Assembly: GCF_001412595.2 (NCBI RefSeq)
Contig: NZ_CP012640.2
Coordinates: forward strand, 620,001-684,000
Direction of reading: 5' to 3'
From: Massilia sp. WG5
GTDB taxonomy: Bacteria; Pseudomonadota; Gammaproteobacteria; Burkholderiales; Burkholderiaceae_D
DNA length: 64,000 bases
Below the pieces are notes generated by a model. The model searched no databases and was not told the origin of the DNA. It saw only the letters and a list, made by a program, of their open reading frames with translations. The position numbers were made by a program, and so were the translations under genes. Of this stretch, positions 36,341-44,358 are shown piece after piece; within the stretch, counting starts at the first letter, position 1, and each line of letters opens with the position of its first letter.

Positions 36341-37894
36341 ATGGAAAATAATATGAGTGAGGCGATCAAGCACATCGTGATCGTTGGCGGCGGCTCCGCC
36401 GGCTGGCTGGTGGCTGGCGTACTGGCTGCCGAACATCCGCTGCGCGTGACCCTGGTCGAGTCCCCGGCGGTGCCCGCCATCGGCGTCGGCGAAGGCACCT
36501 GGCCGTCGATGCGCGATACCCTGCACCGCATCGGCGTGTCCGAATCCGATTTCTTCCGCGAGTGCGACGCCTCGTTCAAGCAGGGCTCGCGCTTCGACGG
36601 CTGGCGTACCGGCAAGCTCGACGGCGCCGCCGGCGACTACTATTTCCACCCCTTCGTCCTGCCCCAGGGCCATGGCGAGGCCAACCTGGCCGGCGCCTGG
36701 CGGCAGTCGCACCCTGACGTTCCCTTCGCCGACCTGGTCAGCTTCCAGCCGCACCTGTGCGTGCACGGACGCGCCCCCAAGCAGGCCGCCACGCCGGAAT
36801 TCGCGGCGGTCGCCAACTACGGCTACCACCTCGACGCCGGCAAGTTCGGCGTCTTCCTGCGCGACCACTGCGTGACCAAGCTGGGCGTGCGGCATGTGGT
36901 CGACCACGTCGAGGCCATCCGCCCGCACCCGGACGGCGATATCGGGGCGCTGGTCCTGCACGGCGGCGGCGTGGTCGAGGGAGACCTGTTCGTCGACTGC
37001 ACCGGCATGCAGTCCCTCCTGCTCGGCAAGCACTACGGCGTGCCCCTGCTGCACCAGCGCCACGTGCTGTTCAACGACAGCGCGCTGGCCGTGCAGGTCC
37101 CGTATGCGAGCGGGGATGCGCCGATCGCCTCGCAGACCACCTCCACGGCGCAGCCGAACGGCTGGATCTGGGACATCGGCCTGCCCGGCCGGCGCGGCAT
37201 CGGCCACGTGTATTCCAGCGCGCATTCCAGCGACGACGAGGCCGAGCGCCAGCTGCGCGCCTATGTGGCGGCGACCGGCGGCCCGGCGGACATGCCTTCG
37301 CCGCGCAAACTGAGCTTCGAACCCGGCTACCGCGAGCGCTTCTGGCACCGTAACGTGGTCGCGATCGGCTTATCAAGCGGCTTCATCGAACCGCTGGAAG
37401 CGTCGGCCCTGGCCCTGGTCGAGCTGTCGGCCGCCTGGCTGGCCGACGACATGCCGGCCACGCGCGCCCAGATGGATACCGTTGCAAGCCGCTTCAACGA
37501 AGCCTTCACCTACCGCTGGCAGCGGGTGATCGACTTCCTCAAGCTGCACTACGTGCTGTCGAAGCGCAGCGATACCGCTTACTGGATCGAGCACCGCGCG
37601 GCGGCCTCGATTCCCGACCGGCTGCAGGCACTGCTGCAGCTATGGCGCACGCGCCCGCCCTCGCGCCGCGATTTTTCGCGCATCGAGGAAGTGTTCCCGT
37701 CCGCGAGCTGGCAGTACATCCTGTACGGGATGGGCTTCGCGACGGAGACGGCGCCGCGAGCCTCGGACCGTCCCGACCTGGCCGACGGCTTTTTCCGCGA
37801 GGCCGCCCGCCTGACCGCACGCATGCTGCCGGCCCTGCCTTCGAACCGCGAACTGCTCGACCATATCCGCCAGCATGGCCTGCAGCGCATTTAA
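36341..37894 (+). CDS. flavin-dependent (tryptophan) halogenase-family protein 1
   Basis: The 517-residue FAD protein starts at 36341 (or the in-frame ATG at 36353). The N-terminal dinucleotide fold is IVIVGGGSAGW. Lys80 in ASFKQGS aligns with the catalytic lysine of tryptophan halogenases. The halogenase motif WxWxIP appears as WIWDIG (Trp275, Trp277), losing the proline, and the usual GEATIP is GEGTWP. It is therefore a divergent member, and true halogenation is not certain. Relatives beside TonB receptors in xanthomonads and Brevundimonas include enzymes that brominate indoles in vitro. It needs FADH2 from a reductase not found here. It heads a halogenase-sapC-cupin-halogenase cassette. 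Confidence 0.85.
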   Translation: MENNMSEAIKHIVIVGGGSAGWLVAGVLAAEHPLRVTLVESPAVPAIGVGEGTWPSMRDTLHRIGVSESDFFRECDASFKQGSRFDGWRTGKLDGAAGDYYFHPFVLPQGHGEANLAGAWRQSHPDVPFADLVSFQPHLCVHGRAPKQAATPEFAAVANYGYHLDAGKFGVFLRDHCVTKLGVRHVVDHVEAIRPHPDGDIGALVLHGGGVVEGDLFVDCTGMQSLLLGKHYGVPLLHQRHVLFNDSALAVQVPYASGDAPIASQTTSTAQPNGWIWDIGLPGRRGIGHVYSSAHSSDDEAERQLRAYVAATGGPADMPSPRKLSFEPGYRERFWHRNVVAIGLSSGFIEPLEASALALVELSAAWLADDMPATRAQMDTVASRFNEAFTYRWQRVIDFLKLHYVLSKRSDTAYWIEHRAAASIPDRLQALLQLWRTRPPSRRDFSRIEEVFPSASWQYILYGMGFATETAPRASDRPDLADGFFREAARLTARMLPALPSNRELLDHIRQHGLQRI

Positions 37895-37915
37895 AACCGA
37901 TAAACAAGAGACACC

Positions 37916-38656
37916 ATGCCCAATCACGCCCTCCTGAACAACATCGAACACAAGCAGCTGCGCATCGTCACCGCGCGCGGCGCGGCCTATGGCGACGCAG
38001 TCATGTCGGCCCTCACCTTCCCGGCCGAGTTCCGCGAGCTGCAGGCTCACTATCCGATCGTGTTCGCGAAGAACCACGACGGGACCGGCTTCGACCCGAT
38101 CGCGCTGTTCGGCTTCCAGCAGGGCGAGAACCTGTTCCTGGACGGCGGCCGCAGCGGCAATGGAAGCGCCTGGGACGCCCCCTACATTCCGCTGACCGTC
38201 GAGCGCCAGCCCTTCCTCATCGGACGCCCGGCGGACGGTGCGGAAGACGAACTGATGATCCACGTCGACCTCGACAGCCCGCGCGTCAGCACCAGTGAAG
38301 GCGAGCCGCTGTTCCTGTCCTACGGCGGCAGCAGCGAATACCTGGAGCGCATCAGCCGCGTGCTGCGTTCGATCCACGACGGCCTGGAGACCTCGAAAGG
38401 CTTCATTGAAGCCCTGCTGCGCCTCGAGCTGCTGGAATCCTTCGTGCTCGACATCGAACTCGACGACGGCTCGCAGAACCGCCTTGCCGGTTTCTACACG
38501 ATCCACGAAGAGCGCCTGGCCGCGCTGAAGCCCGAGCAGCTCGGATGGCTGCACGAAGTCGGCTACCTGCAGGCGATCTACATGGCGGTGGCCTCGCTGT
38601 CGCAGTTCCGCGGGCTGATCGAACGGAAGAATCGCGCCAATGCTGCGCATCGATAA
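37916..38656 (+). CDS. SapC-family protein
   Basis: The 246-residue soluble protein without a signal peptide has the SapC family signature (FPAEFRELQAHYPIVFAK, then FDPIALFGFQQGENLF). The first family member was described near an S-layer gene in Campylobacter, but its biochemical role is unknown. It lies 21 bases after halogenase 1 and overlaps the next gene by 17 bases, so it is firmly part of the operon. In many proteobacteria it accompanies TonB receptors, halogenase homologues and cupins. Confidence 0.85.
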   Translation: MPNHALLNNIEHKQLRIVTARGAAYGDAVMSALTFPAEFRELQAHYPIVFAKNHDGTGFDPIALFGFQQGENLFLDGGRSGNGSAWDAPYIPLTVERQPFLIGRPADGAEDELMIHVDLDSPRVSTSEGEPLFLSYGGSSEYLERISRVLRSIHDGLETSKGFIEALLRLELLESFVLDIELDDGSQNRLAGFYTIHEERLAALKPEQLGWLHEVGYLQAIYMAVASLSQFRGLIERKNRANAAHR

Positions 38657-39650
38657 GCGGATCCGGGAGCTGGACGTCCGCGGGCCAGGCCTGCCGGACG
38701 AGCTCCTGCGCGCCACCGAACCCTACATCGTTCGCGGCCTGGCCGCGCACTGGCCGCTGGTCGAGGCCGCGCGCAGCTCCATCGACGCCGCCGACGCCTA
38801 CCTGCGCCGCTTCTACCGCGACGCCACCGTCGGCGCCATGCTCGGCAAGCCGGAGATCGAAGGACGCTTCTTCTACAACCAGGACCTGACCGGTTTCAAC
38901 TACTACTCGGCGCGTGCGCGGCTGGACGCCGTGCTCGACGAGATGAAAGGCTACCGGAACAAGCCGCGTCCGGCCGCGATCTACGTCGGCTCGACCACCA
39001 TCGACACCGCCCTGCCCGGCCTGCGCGCGGAAAACGACATCGACCTCGGTGGGCGCGACGCCCTGGCCAGCATCTGGATCGGCAACCAGACCCGGATCGC
39101 CGCCCACTACGACCTGCCGGACAACCTGGCGGTGGTGGCGGCCGGACGCCGGCGCTTCACGCTGTTCCCGCCCGACCAGCTGGCGAACCTCTACGTCGGC
39201 CCGCTCGACTTCAACCCGGCCGGCCAGGCCATCAGCCTGGTCGACTTCGCCGCGCCGGACTACCAGCGCTTCCCGCGCTTTCGCGACGCCTTGCAGCACG
39301 CCCAGGTGGGCGAACTGGAACCGGGGGACGCCATCTTCATCCCGTCGATGTGGTGGCACCACGTGGAGGCCCTGAGCGCCTTCAACGTGCTGGTGAACTA
39401 CTGGTGGCGCCAGTCGCCGGACTACATGGATACGCCGACGAATGCGCTGATGCTGGCCCTGCTGACCATGCGCGAGCTGCCGCCGGAGCAGCGGCGCGCC
39501 TGGCAGGAGGTGTTCCGCCACTACATCTTCGAGCCCGGCGAGGAAAGCGTGGCGCACCTGCCGCCGCACGCGCGCCATGCGCTGGCGCCGCTCGACGAAG
39601 ACCGCGCGCGGGCCTTGCGCGGCACGCTGCTCAAGCGGATCAACCGATAA
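38640..39650 (+). CDS. JmjC-type cupin (cupin_8) putative Fe(II)/2-oxoglutarate oxygenase
   Basis: The 336-residue protein has a cupin_8/JmjC fold. His156-x-Asp158 (AAHYDLP) and the distal His240 or His241 (MWWHHVEAL) form the iron triad, and a basic stretch (GRRRFTLFPPDQ) is placed for 2-oxoglutarate binding. Such proteins hydroxylate protein side chains, but the substrate here is unknown. It starts inside the end of sapC (17-base overlap) and ends 20 bases before halogenase 2. Cytoplasmic. Confidence 0.83.
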   Translation: MLRIDKRIRELDVRGPGLPDELLRATEPYIVRGLAAHWPLVEAARSSIDAADAYLRRFYRDATVGAMLGKPEIEGRFFYNQDLTGFNYYSARARLDAVLDEMKGYRNKPRPAAIYVGSTTIDTALPGLRAENDIDLGGRDALASIWIGNQTRIAAHYDLPDNLAVVAAGRRRFTLFPPDQLANLYVGPLDFNPAGQAISLVDFAAPDYQRFPRFRDALQHAQVGELEPGDAIFIPSMWWHHVEALSAFNVLVNYWWRQSPDYMDTPTNALMLALLTMRELPPEQRRAWQEVFRHYIFEPGEESVAHLPPHARHALAPLDEDRARALRGTLLKRINR

Positions 39651-39670
39651 GAACCAGGGAGGAGACACCC

Positions 39671-41164
39671 ATGCAACAACAGCACAAGCCCATTCGCCGC
39701 ATCGTCATCGCGGGCGGCGGCACCGCCGGCTGGATGACGGCGGCGGCGCTTTCGCGCACGCTCGGCAAGGTCATCGACATCAAGCTGGTCGAGTCCGACG
39801 AGATCGGCACCGTCGGCGTCGGCGAAGCGACCATCCCGACCCTGGTCCACTTCCACCGGCTGCTCGACATCGACGAGCGCGAATTCATGGCGGCGACCCA
39901 GGCGACCTTCAAGCTGGGCATCAGTTTCGAGAGCTGGCGCGATCGCGGCAAGGATTACATCCACTCCTTCGGCAGCACCGGCACCGACCACTTCACCGCC
40001 GGCTTCCAGCATTTCTGGATGAAGGGCCGCAGCAAGGGCCTGGCGCGCGACTATGGCGACTACTGCCTCGAGCTGAAGGCCTCGCTGGAAGGGAAATTCG
40101 CCCACTTGCCGAACGATGGCCTGAACTATGCGTACCACCTGGACGCCGGCCGCTACGCGCGCTTCCTGCGCCGCTTCAGCGAGCACTTCGGCGTCGAGCG
40201 CATCGAGGCGAAGATCGCGAAGGTCGATACCGATCCGGCGAGCGGCGACATCAGCGCCCTGGTGCTCGACTCCGGCACCCGCATCGAGGGCGACCTGTTC
40301 ATCGACTGCACGGGTTTTCGCTCGCTGCTGCTCGGCCAGACCCTGGGCGTCGGCTACGAGGACTGGTCGCAGTGGCTGTTCAACGACAGCGCCATCGCGG
40401 TCCAGACCGAACGCATGGGTCCCGCCCTGCCGCTGACCCGCTCGATGGCCCACGACTGGGGCTGGCAGTGGCGCATCCCGCTGCAGCACCGGGTCGGCAA
40501 CGGCATCGTCTACGCCAGCCGCTACATCGACGATGCCAGGGCGCAGGCGACCCTGCTCGGGAATATCGAAGGCAAGGCGCTGACCGAGCCGCGCGTGATC
40601 CGCTTCAAGCCGGGCCAGCGCAAGCAGACCTGGTCGCACAACTGCGTGGCGATCGGCCTGTCGAGCGGCTTTCTGGAGCCGATCGAGTCGACCAGCATCC
40701 ACCTGATCCAGCGCTCGATCGTGCGCCTGTTGCAGAACTTCCCGTCACAAGGCATCCGGAAAAGCGAAGTCGACGAATTCAACGCCCAGGCCTGGTCCGA
40801 GATCGAATCCATCCGCGACTTCATCATCCTGCACTACAAGGTCACCGAGCGCCGCGACACGCCCTACTGGAAGGACGCCGCCGAGATGGCGGTGCCGGCG
40901 CCGCTGCAGCACCGCATCGACATGTTCCGGGAAACGGGACGATCCTTCCGCGTGCTGAACGAACTGTTCGCCGAGAATTCGTGGATCCAGGTGATGCTGG
41001 GCCAGGGCATCATGCCCGAGCAGCACCACCCCAGCGCGGACCTGATGGGCGACGAGGAGCTGAACGGCTTCCTGGAGGGGATCCGCAAGCATGTGGAGCG
41101 GACCGCGGCGCAGCTGCCGTCGCACCAGGAGTATGTGGAGCGCTACTGCGGGGCGACGCTCTAA
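39671..41164 (+). CDS. flavin-dependent (tryptophan) halogenase-family protein 2
   Basis: The 497-residue protein starts at the ATG behind AGGGAGGAG. It keeps all family landmarks: GGGTAGW flavin fold, GEATIPT, Lys81 in TFKLGISFESW and the intact WQWRIP motif (Trp265-Pro270). It is therefore a better candidate than its upstream paralogue for genuine halogenase activity (hypohalous acid formed at FAD and passed to the lysine). No flavin reductase or indole-biosynthesis gene is close by. It is the last gene of the cassette. Confidence 0.9.
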   Translation: MQQQHKPIRRIVIAGGGTAGWMTAAALSRTLGKVIDIKLVESDEIGTVGVGEATIPTLVHFHRLLDIDEREFMAATQATFKLGISFESWRDRGKDYIHSFGSTGTDHFTAGFQHFWMKGRSKGLARDYGDYCLELKASLEGKFAHLPNDGLNYAYHLDAGRYARFLRRFSEHFGVERIEAKIAKVDTDPASGDISALVLDSGTRIEGDLFIDCTGFRSLLLGQTLGVGYEDWSQWLFNDSAIAVQTERMGPALPLTRSMAHDWGWQWRIPLQHRVGNGIVYASRYIDDARAQATLLGNIEGKALTEPRVIRFKPGQRKQTWSHNCVAIGLSSGFLEPIESTSIHLIQRSIVRLLQNFPSQGIRKSEVDEFNAQAWSEIESIRDFIILHYKVTERRDTPYWKDAAEMAVPAPLQHRIDMFRETGRSFRVLNELFAENSWIQVMLGQGIMPEQHHPSADLMGDEELNGFLEGIRKHVERTAAQLPSHQEYVERYCGATL

Positions 41165-41203
41165 GGCGCGCGCGCCGCGCCTGCTCCGGGACGCGGGCGA
41201 TCC

Positions 41204-41770
41204 TCAACCGGCACCCAGGTGCTCGTACAGGATCGCCCCTCCGATCGCAATCAGCACCAGTCCGCCGACCAGCTCCGCGCGCTTGCCGACCAGGTGGCCC
41301 AGGCCGCGGCCCAGCATCACGCCGATGGTGACCATCGTGAAGGTCGCGAGGCCGATCGCCCCGGCGGTGGTGAAGATGTTGGCGTCGATGAAGGCCAGGC
41401 TGGCCCCGACCACCATGGCGTCGATGCTGGTGGCGACGCCGGTGATCGCCAGCAGCCAGAAGGAATGGCTGCTCGGCTTTTCCTCTTCCTCGTCGTCGGC
41501 GGTCAGGCTGGCGTAGATCATGCGCAGGCCCAGCACGCCCAGCAGGGTGAAGGCGATCCAGTGATCCCAGGCCTCGACATAGGGCGCCGCGACCCTGCCG
41601 AAGGCCCAGCCGACGAGCGGGGTCAGGCCTTCGATCACGCCGAAGATCAACCCGGTGCGCAGGGCTTCCTTGAGATGGGGGCGGTGCAGGGCTGCGCCCT
41701 TGCCGATGGCGACGGCAAAGGCGTCGGTGGACATCGCAAGCGCAATGGCGAGCGTGGCGGCTACATTCAT
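41204..41770 (-). CDS. mntP: MntP manganese efflux pump
   Basis: The 188-residue inner-membrane protein has six predicted helices and the MntP sequence features [13 protein letters not shown] and [15 protein letters not shown] with paired acidic residues in membrane segments. It exports Mn(II) and protects against manganese excess. An upstream manganese riboswitch supports the assignment strongly. It converges on halogenase 2 and has no functional link to the glucan genes. Confidence 0.95.
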   Translation of the reverse strand: MNVAATLAIALAMSTDAFAVAIGKGAALHRPHLKEALRTGLIFGVIEGLTPLVGWAFGRVAAPYVEAWDHWIAFTLLGVLGLRMIYASLTADDEEEEKPSSHSFWLLAITGVATSIDAMVVGASLAFIDANIFTTAGAIGLATFTMVTIGVMLGRGLGHLVGKRAELVGGLVLIAIGGAILYEHLGAG

Positions 41771-41830
41771 GAATTTCTCGCTGGCCGGGCAATGACGAAG
41801 GCACGCCGCACGGCCCGGTCAAAAGCGCGC

Positions 41831-41948
41831 GGTATGCCAAAGGTCTTGCCAACCGAGACGGCTGCCCGTACCACGTCGCCAGGGAGGCGACGAGTATGTT
41901 GATACGGGAACTCGCGAAGGATCCGCGAGCAGGCTACTCCCCAATGGG
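41831..41948 (-). promoter_or_regulatory. yybP-ykoY manganese riboswitch upstream of mntP
   Basis: Reading the minus strand, the leader contains GGGGAGTAGCC, a GC-rich stem-loop, ATCAACATACTCGTCGCC, a further stem and GGTTGGCAAGACCTTTGGCA. These are the conserved blocks of the yybP-ykoY Mn2+-sensing aptamer. About 60 bases follow before the mntP ATG and would form the expression platform. Known members of this class turn on Mn exporters such as mntP when Mn2+ binds. A candidate -10 (TAAGAT) lies just before the aptamer. Confidence 0.92.
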
Positions 41949-41973
41949 TGCGCTATCTTACCGCAAAACAAAT

Positions 41974-42007
41974 AAAAAACCCAGCGGCATGCAGGCACGC
42001 CGCTGGG
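41974..42007 (-). terminator. Rho-independent terminator of the GH3-glk-permease operon
   Basis: On the minus strand CCCAGCGGC pairs with GCCGCTGGG (9 bp, 10-base loop) followed by TTTTTT. It is 28 bases after the permease stop and immediately before the mntP leader promoter. Confidence 0.93.
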
Positions 42008-42034
42008 AAATGCTGCGCAGGAACCGTGAAGAAG

Positions 42035-43351
42035 TCAGGCCGGCGCGTCCGCCTCGCGGTGCAGCCTGGCGTACCTGAGTCCGAAATACAGGATGAAGCC
42101 ATAGCAGGCCGCCGGCACGAAGAAGGAGGTCTGCAGGCCGATCGAGTCCGCCAGCGCGCCCTGCACGAAGGGCACGATGGCGCCGCCGACGATGGCCATG
42201 CACAGGATGCCCGAACCCTGGCCGGTGTGGCGGCCGAGGCCATGCAGGGCCATGCTGAAGATGGTCGGGAACATGATCGAATTGAACAGGCCCACCGACA
42301 GGATCGCCCACATCGCCACCTTGCCCTGGCCGAAGATCCCGGTCAGCACCAGGGCGATGGCGAGCAGCGCGTTGAAGGCCAGGCTCTTGCCCGGGCTGAC
42401 GTAACGCATCACGGCAAAGCCGATGAAGCGGCCGACCAGGGCGCCGCCCCAGTACAGGCTGACGTAGCCGGCGGCCACCGAAGGCACCAGGCCGGCGATC
42501 TGGCGCTCGCCCAGGAAGTTGACCAGGAAGCTGCCGATGCTGACCTCGCCGCCCACGTACAGGAAGATGGCGACCGCGCCCAGCACCAGGTGGCGGTAGG
42601 CCAGCGCCGACGCCTTGCCGCTGGCCGCGGCGGTACTTTCCTCGCCATGCGCGATCTGCGGCAGGCGCGCCAGCGCGAACAGCATCGCCAGGATGGCCAG
42701 CGCCGCCGCCAGCGCAAGATACGGGCCTTGCACGCTGGCCGCCTCATGCGCGCGGTAGGCCGCCAGCTCGGCGGCGTTCATGGCCGCCAGCCGGTCGGCG
42801 CCGACCGTGGCGGCGGACAGGATCAGCATCCCGCCGACCGCCGGCGCCACCGTGGTGCCGAGCGAGTTGAAGGCCTGGGTCAGGGTGAGCCGGCTCGACG
42901 CCGTGCTGGCCGGGCCGAGCACGGTCACGTAGGGATTCGCCGCCACCTGCAACACGGTGATGCCGCTGGCCAGCACGAAGAAGGCGAACAGGAACAGTCC
43001 ATAGCCGCTCTTCGAGGCGGGGTAGAACAGCGCGCAGCCGACCGCCGCGATCAGCAGGCCCGTGACGGCGCCCTTCTGGTAGCCCAGCCTGCGGATCAGG
43101 GCGCCGGCCGGCACCGAGACGATGAAGTAGGCGCCGAAGAAGCAGAACTGCACCAGCATCGCCTGGACGTAGCTGAGCGTGTAGATCGCCTTCAGGTGCG
43201 GGATCAGGACGTCGTTCAGCGAGGTCAGGAGGCCCCACATGAAGAACAGGATGGTGACGATCACCAGCGGACCGGTGTTGTTCGCGGCGCCGGCCGGCGC
43301 CGTCGGCGCGAGCGCCGGCTTGTGTGCTGCGTTAGGTGCGGATTGAGCCAT
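42035..43351 (-). CDS. gluP: glucose/galactose permease of the FHS family (major facilitator)
   Basis: The 438-residue protein with about 12 membrane helices is an FHS-type transporter ([42 protein letters not shown]). It carries glucose or galactose with protons across the inner membrane. The start is the ATG behind CGGAG; a long open frame continues upstream through glucokinase in another frame and is not real. It is the third gene after GH3 and glucokinase, so it likely imports glucose freed in the periplasm. Confidence 0.93.
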   Translation of the reverse strand: MAQSAPNAAHKPALAPTAPAGAANNTGPLVIVTILFFMWGLLTSLNDVLIPHLKAIYTLSYVQAMLVQFCFFGAYFIVSVPAGALIRRLGYQKGAVTGLLIAAVGCALFYPASKSGYGLFLFAFFVLASGITVLQVAANPYVTVLGPASTASSRLTLTQAFNSLGTTVAPAVGGMLILSAATVGADRLAAMNAAELAAYRAHEAASVQGPYLALAAALAILAMLFALARLPQIAHGEESTAAASGKASALAYRHLVLGAVAIFLYVGGEVSIGSFLVNFLGERQIAGLVPSVAAGYVSLYWGGALVGRFIGFAVMRYVSPGKSLAFNALLAIALVLTGIFGQGKVAMWAILSVGLFNSIMFPTIFSMALHGLGRHTGQGSGILCMAIVGGAIVPFVQGALADSIGLQTSFFVPAACYGFILYFGLRYARLHREADAPA

Positions 43352-43386
43352 GGTGTCTCCGTGATACTTGTTGTCGTTATCGATCG

Positions 43387-44358
43387 TTATGCATGCAGCG
43401 ACTGGTCGAGCATCGCCGCCACGCCGCGCAGGGCCGGATACTCCTCGACGATCAGCCAGGTCGGGATCCGCGCCAGGTAAGGCGACAAACGTCCCTTGCC
43501 CTCGAAGCGCTCGCGGAAGCGGGAGGCGTGGAACAGGCTGCCCAGGCGCGGCACGATGCCGCCGCCGATATACATGCCGCCGGTCGCGCCCAGGGTCAGG
43601 GCGACGTTGCCGGCCACGCTGCCCAGTACCGCGCAGAAGGCCTCGACGGTCTCGCGGCAGGCAATGCTGCTGCCGTCCAGCGCGCGCCGGGTGATCTCGG
43701 GCGCGTCCAGGCGCTGCCCGGCCAGGGCGCGGTGGATCAGTTCCAGGCCCAGCCCGGACAGCAGGCGTTCGGCGGACACATGGCCGTACTCGTCCCACAG
43801 CGCTTCCAGGATCTTCACTTCCTGCCGGTTCACGGGCGCGAAGCTGACGTGGCCGCCCTCGCCCGCCAGCGCGATCCAGCGCTCGCCGCAAGGGATCACG
43901 CCGGAGACCCCGAGGCCCGTGCCCGGCCCGATCAGGCCGATCGGCTTGTTTGCCTGTCCGGCGTTCCCGCCGCCGCCGATGCGTTCGCGCTGCTCCGCCT
44001 TCAGGTGCGGCAGCGACATCGCCAGCGCCGCGAAATCGTTCACCACCAGCAGCGTGTCCAGCTTCAGTTCGGCCTGCAGCGCCCCGATCGAAAAGCGCCA
44101 GCAGTGATTCGTCATGCTGACATCGTCCCCTTCGACCGGGTTGGCGATGGCGAGCGCGGCATGCCGGATGCCGTCGGCCGCCAGTCCACGCGCCCCGGCG
44201 CGCGCAAGATAGTCGCGCACCGCGTTGCCGATCGCCGGGTAGTCGGCGCAGGCCAGCACTTCGACGTCGGCGAAGCCTTCCGCCCCCGCCCGCTGGAGCG
44301 CGAAGCGGGCATTGGTACCGCCGATGTCGGCAAGCAGCCGATAGCCGTCGACGCTCAT
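43387..44358 (-). CDS. glk: glucokinase
   Basis: The 323-residue Glk-family protein (not ROK) has the ATP-binding [12 protein letters not shown] start, NDFAALA with the catalytic Asp, [10 protein letters not shown] and EGGHVSFAP. It phosphorylates cytoplasmic glucose to glucose-6-phosphate. Its ATG overlaps the GH3 stop (ATGA), and the permease follows after 35 bases. It completes the glucose branch of the beta-glucan pathway. Confidence 0.95.
   Translation of the reverse strand: MSVDGYRLLADIGGTNARFALQRAGAEGFADVEVLACADYPAIGNAVRDYLARAGARGLAADGIRHAALAIANPVEGDDVSMTNHCWRFSIGALQAELKLDTLLVVNDFAALAMSLPHLKAEQRERIGGGGNAGQANKPIGLIGPGTGLGVSGVIPCGERWIALAGEGGHVSFAPVNRQEVKILEALWDEYGHVSAERLLSGLGLELIHRALAGQRLDAPEITRRALDGSSIACRETVEAFCAVLGSVAGNVALTLGATGGMYIGGGIVPRLGSLFHASRFRERFEGKGRLSPYLARIPTWLIVEEYPALRGVAAMLDQSLHA

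Noticed and set aside
36341..41164. Halogenase genes as part of an antibiotic biosynthetic cluster
   Set aside because: No NRPS, PKS, indole-assembly or flavin reductase genes are nearby. The context is sugar uptake.
41165..41190. GC-alternating GGCGCGCGCGCCGCGCC stretch as a terminator
   Set aside because: It has partial symmetry but no T-tract and a poorly defined loop, so it is not reported as a feature.
41896..42078. Short plus-strand frames across the mntP leader
   Set aside because: The region is explained by the riboswitch and a terminator on the minus strand.
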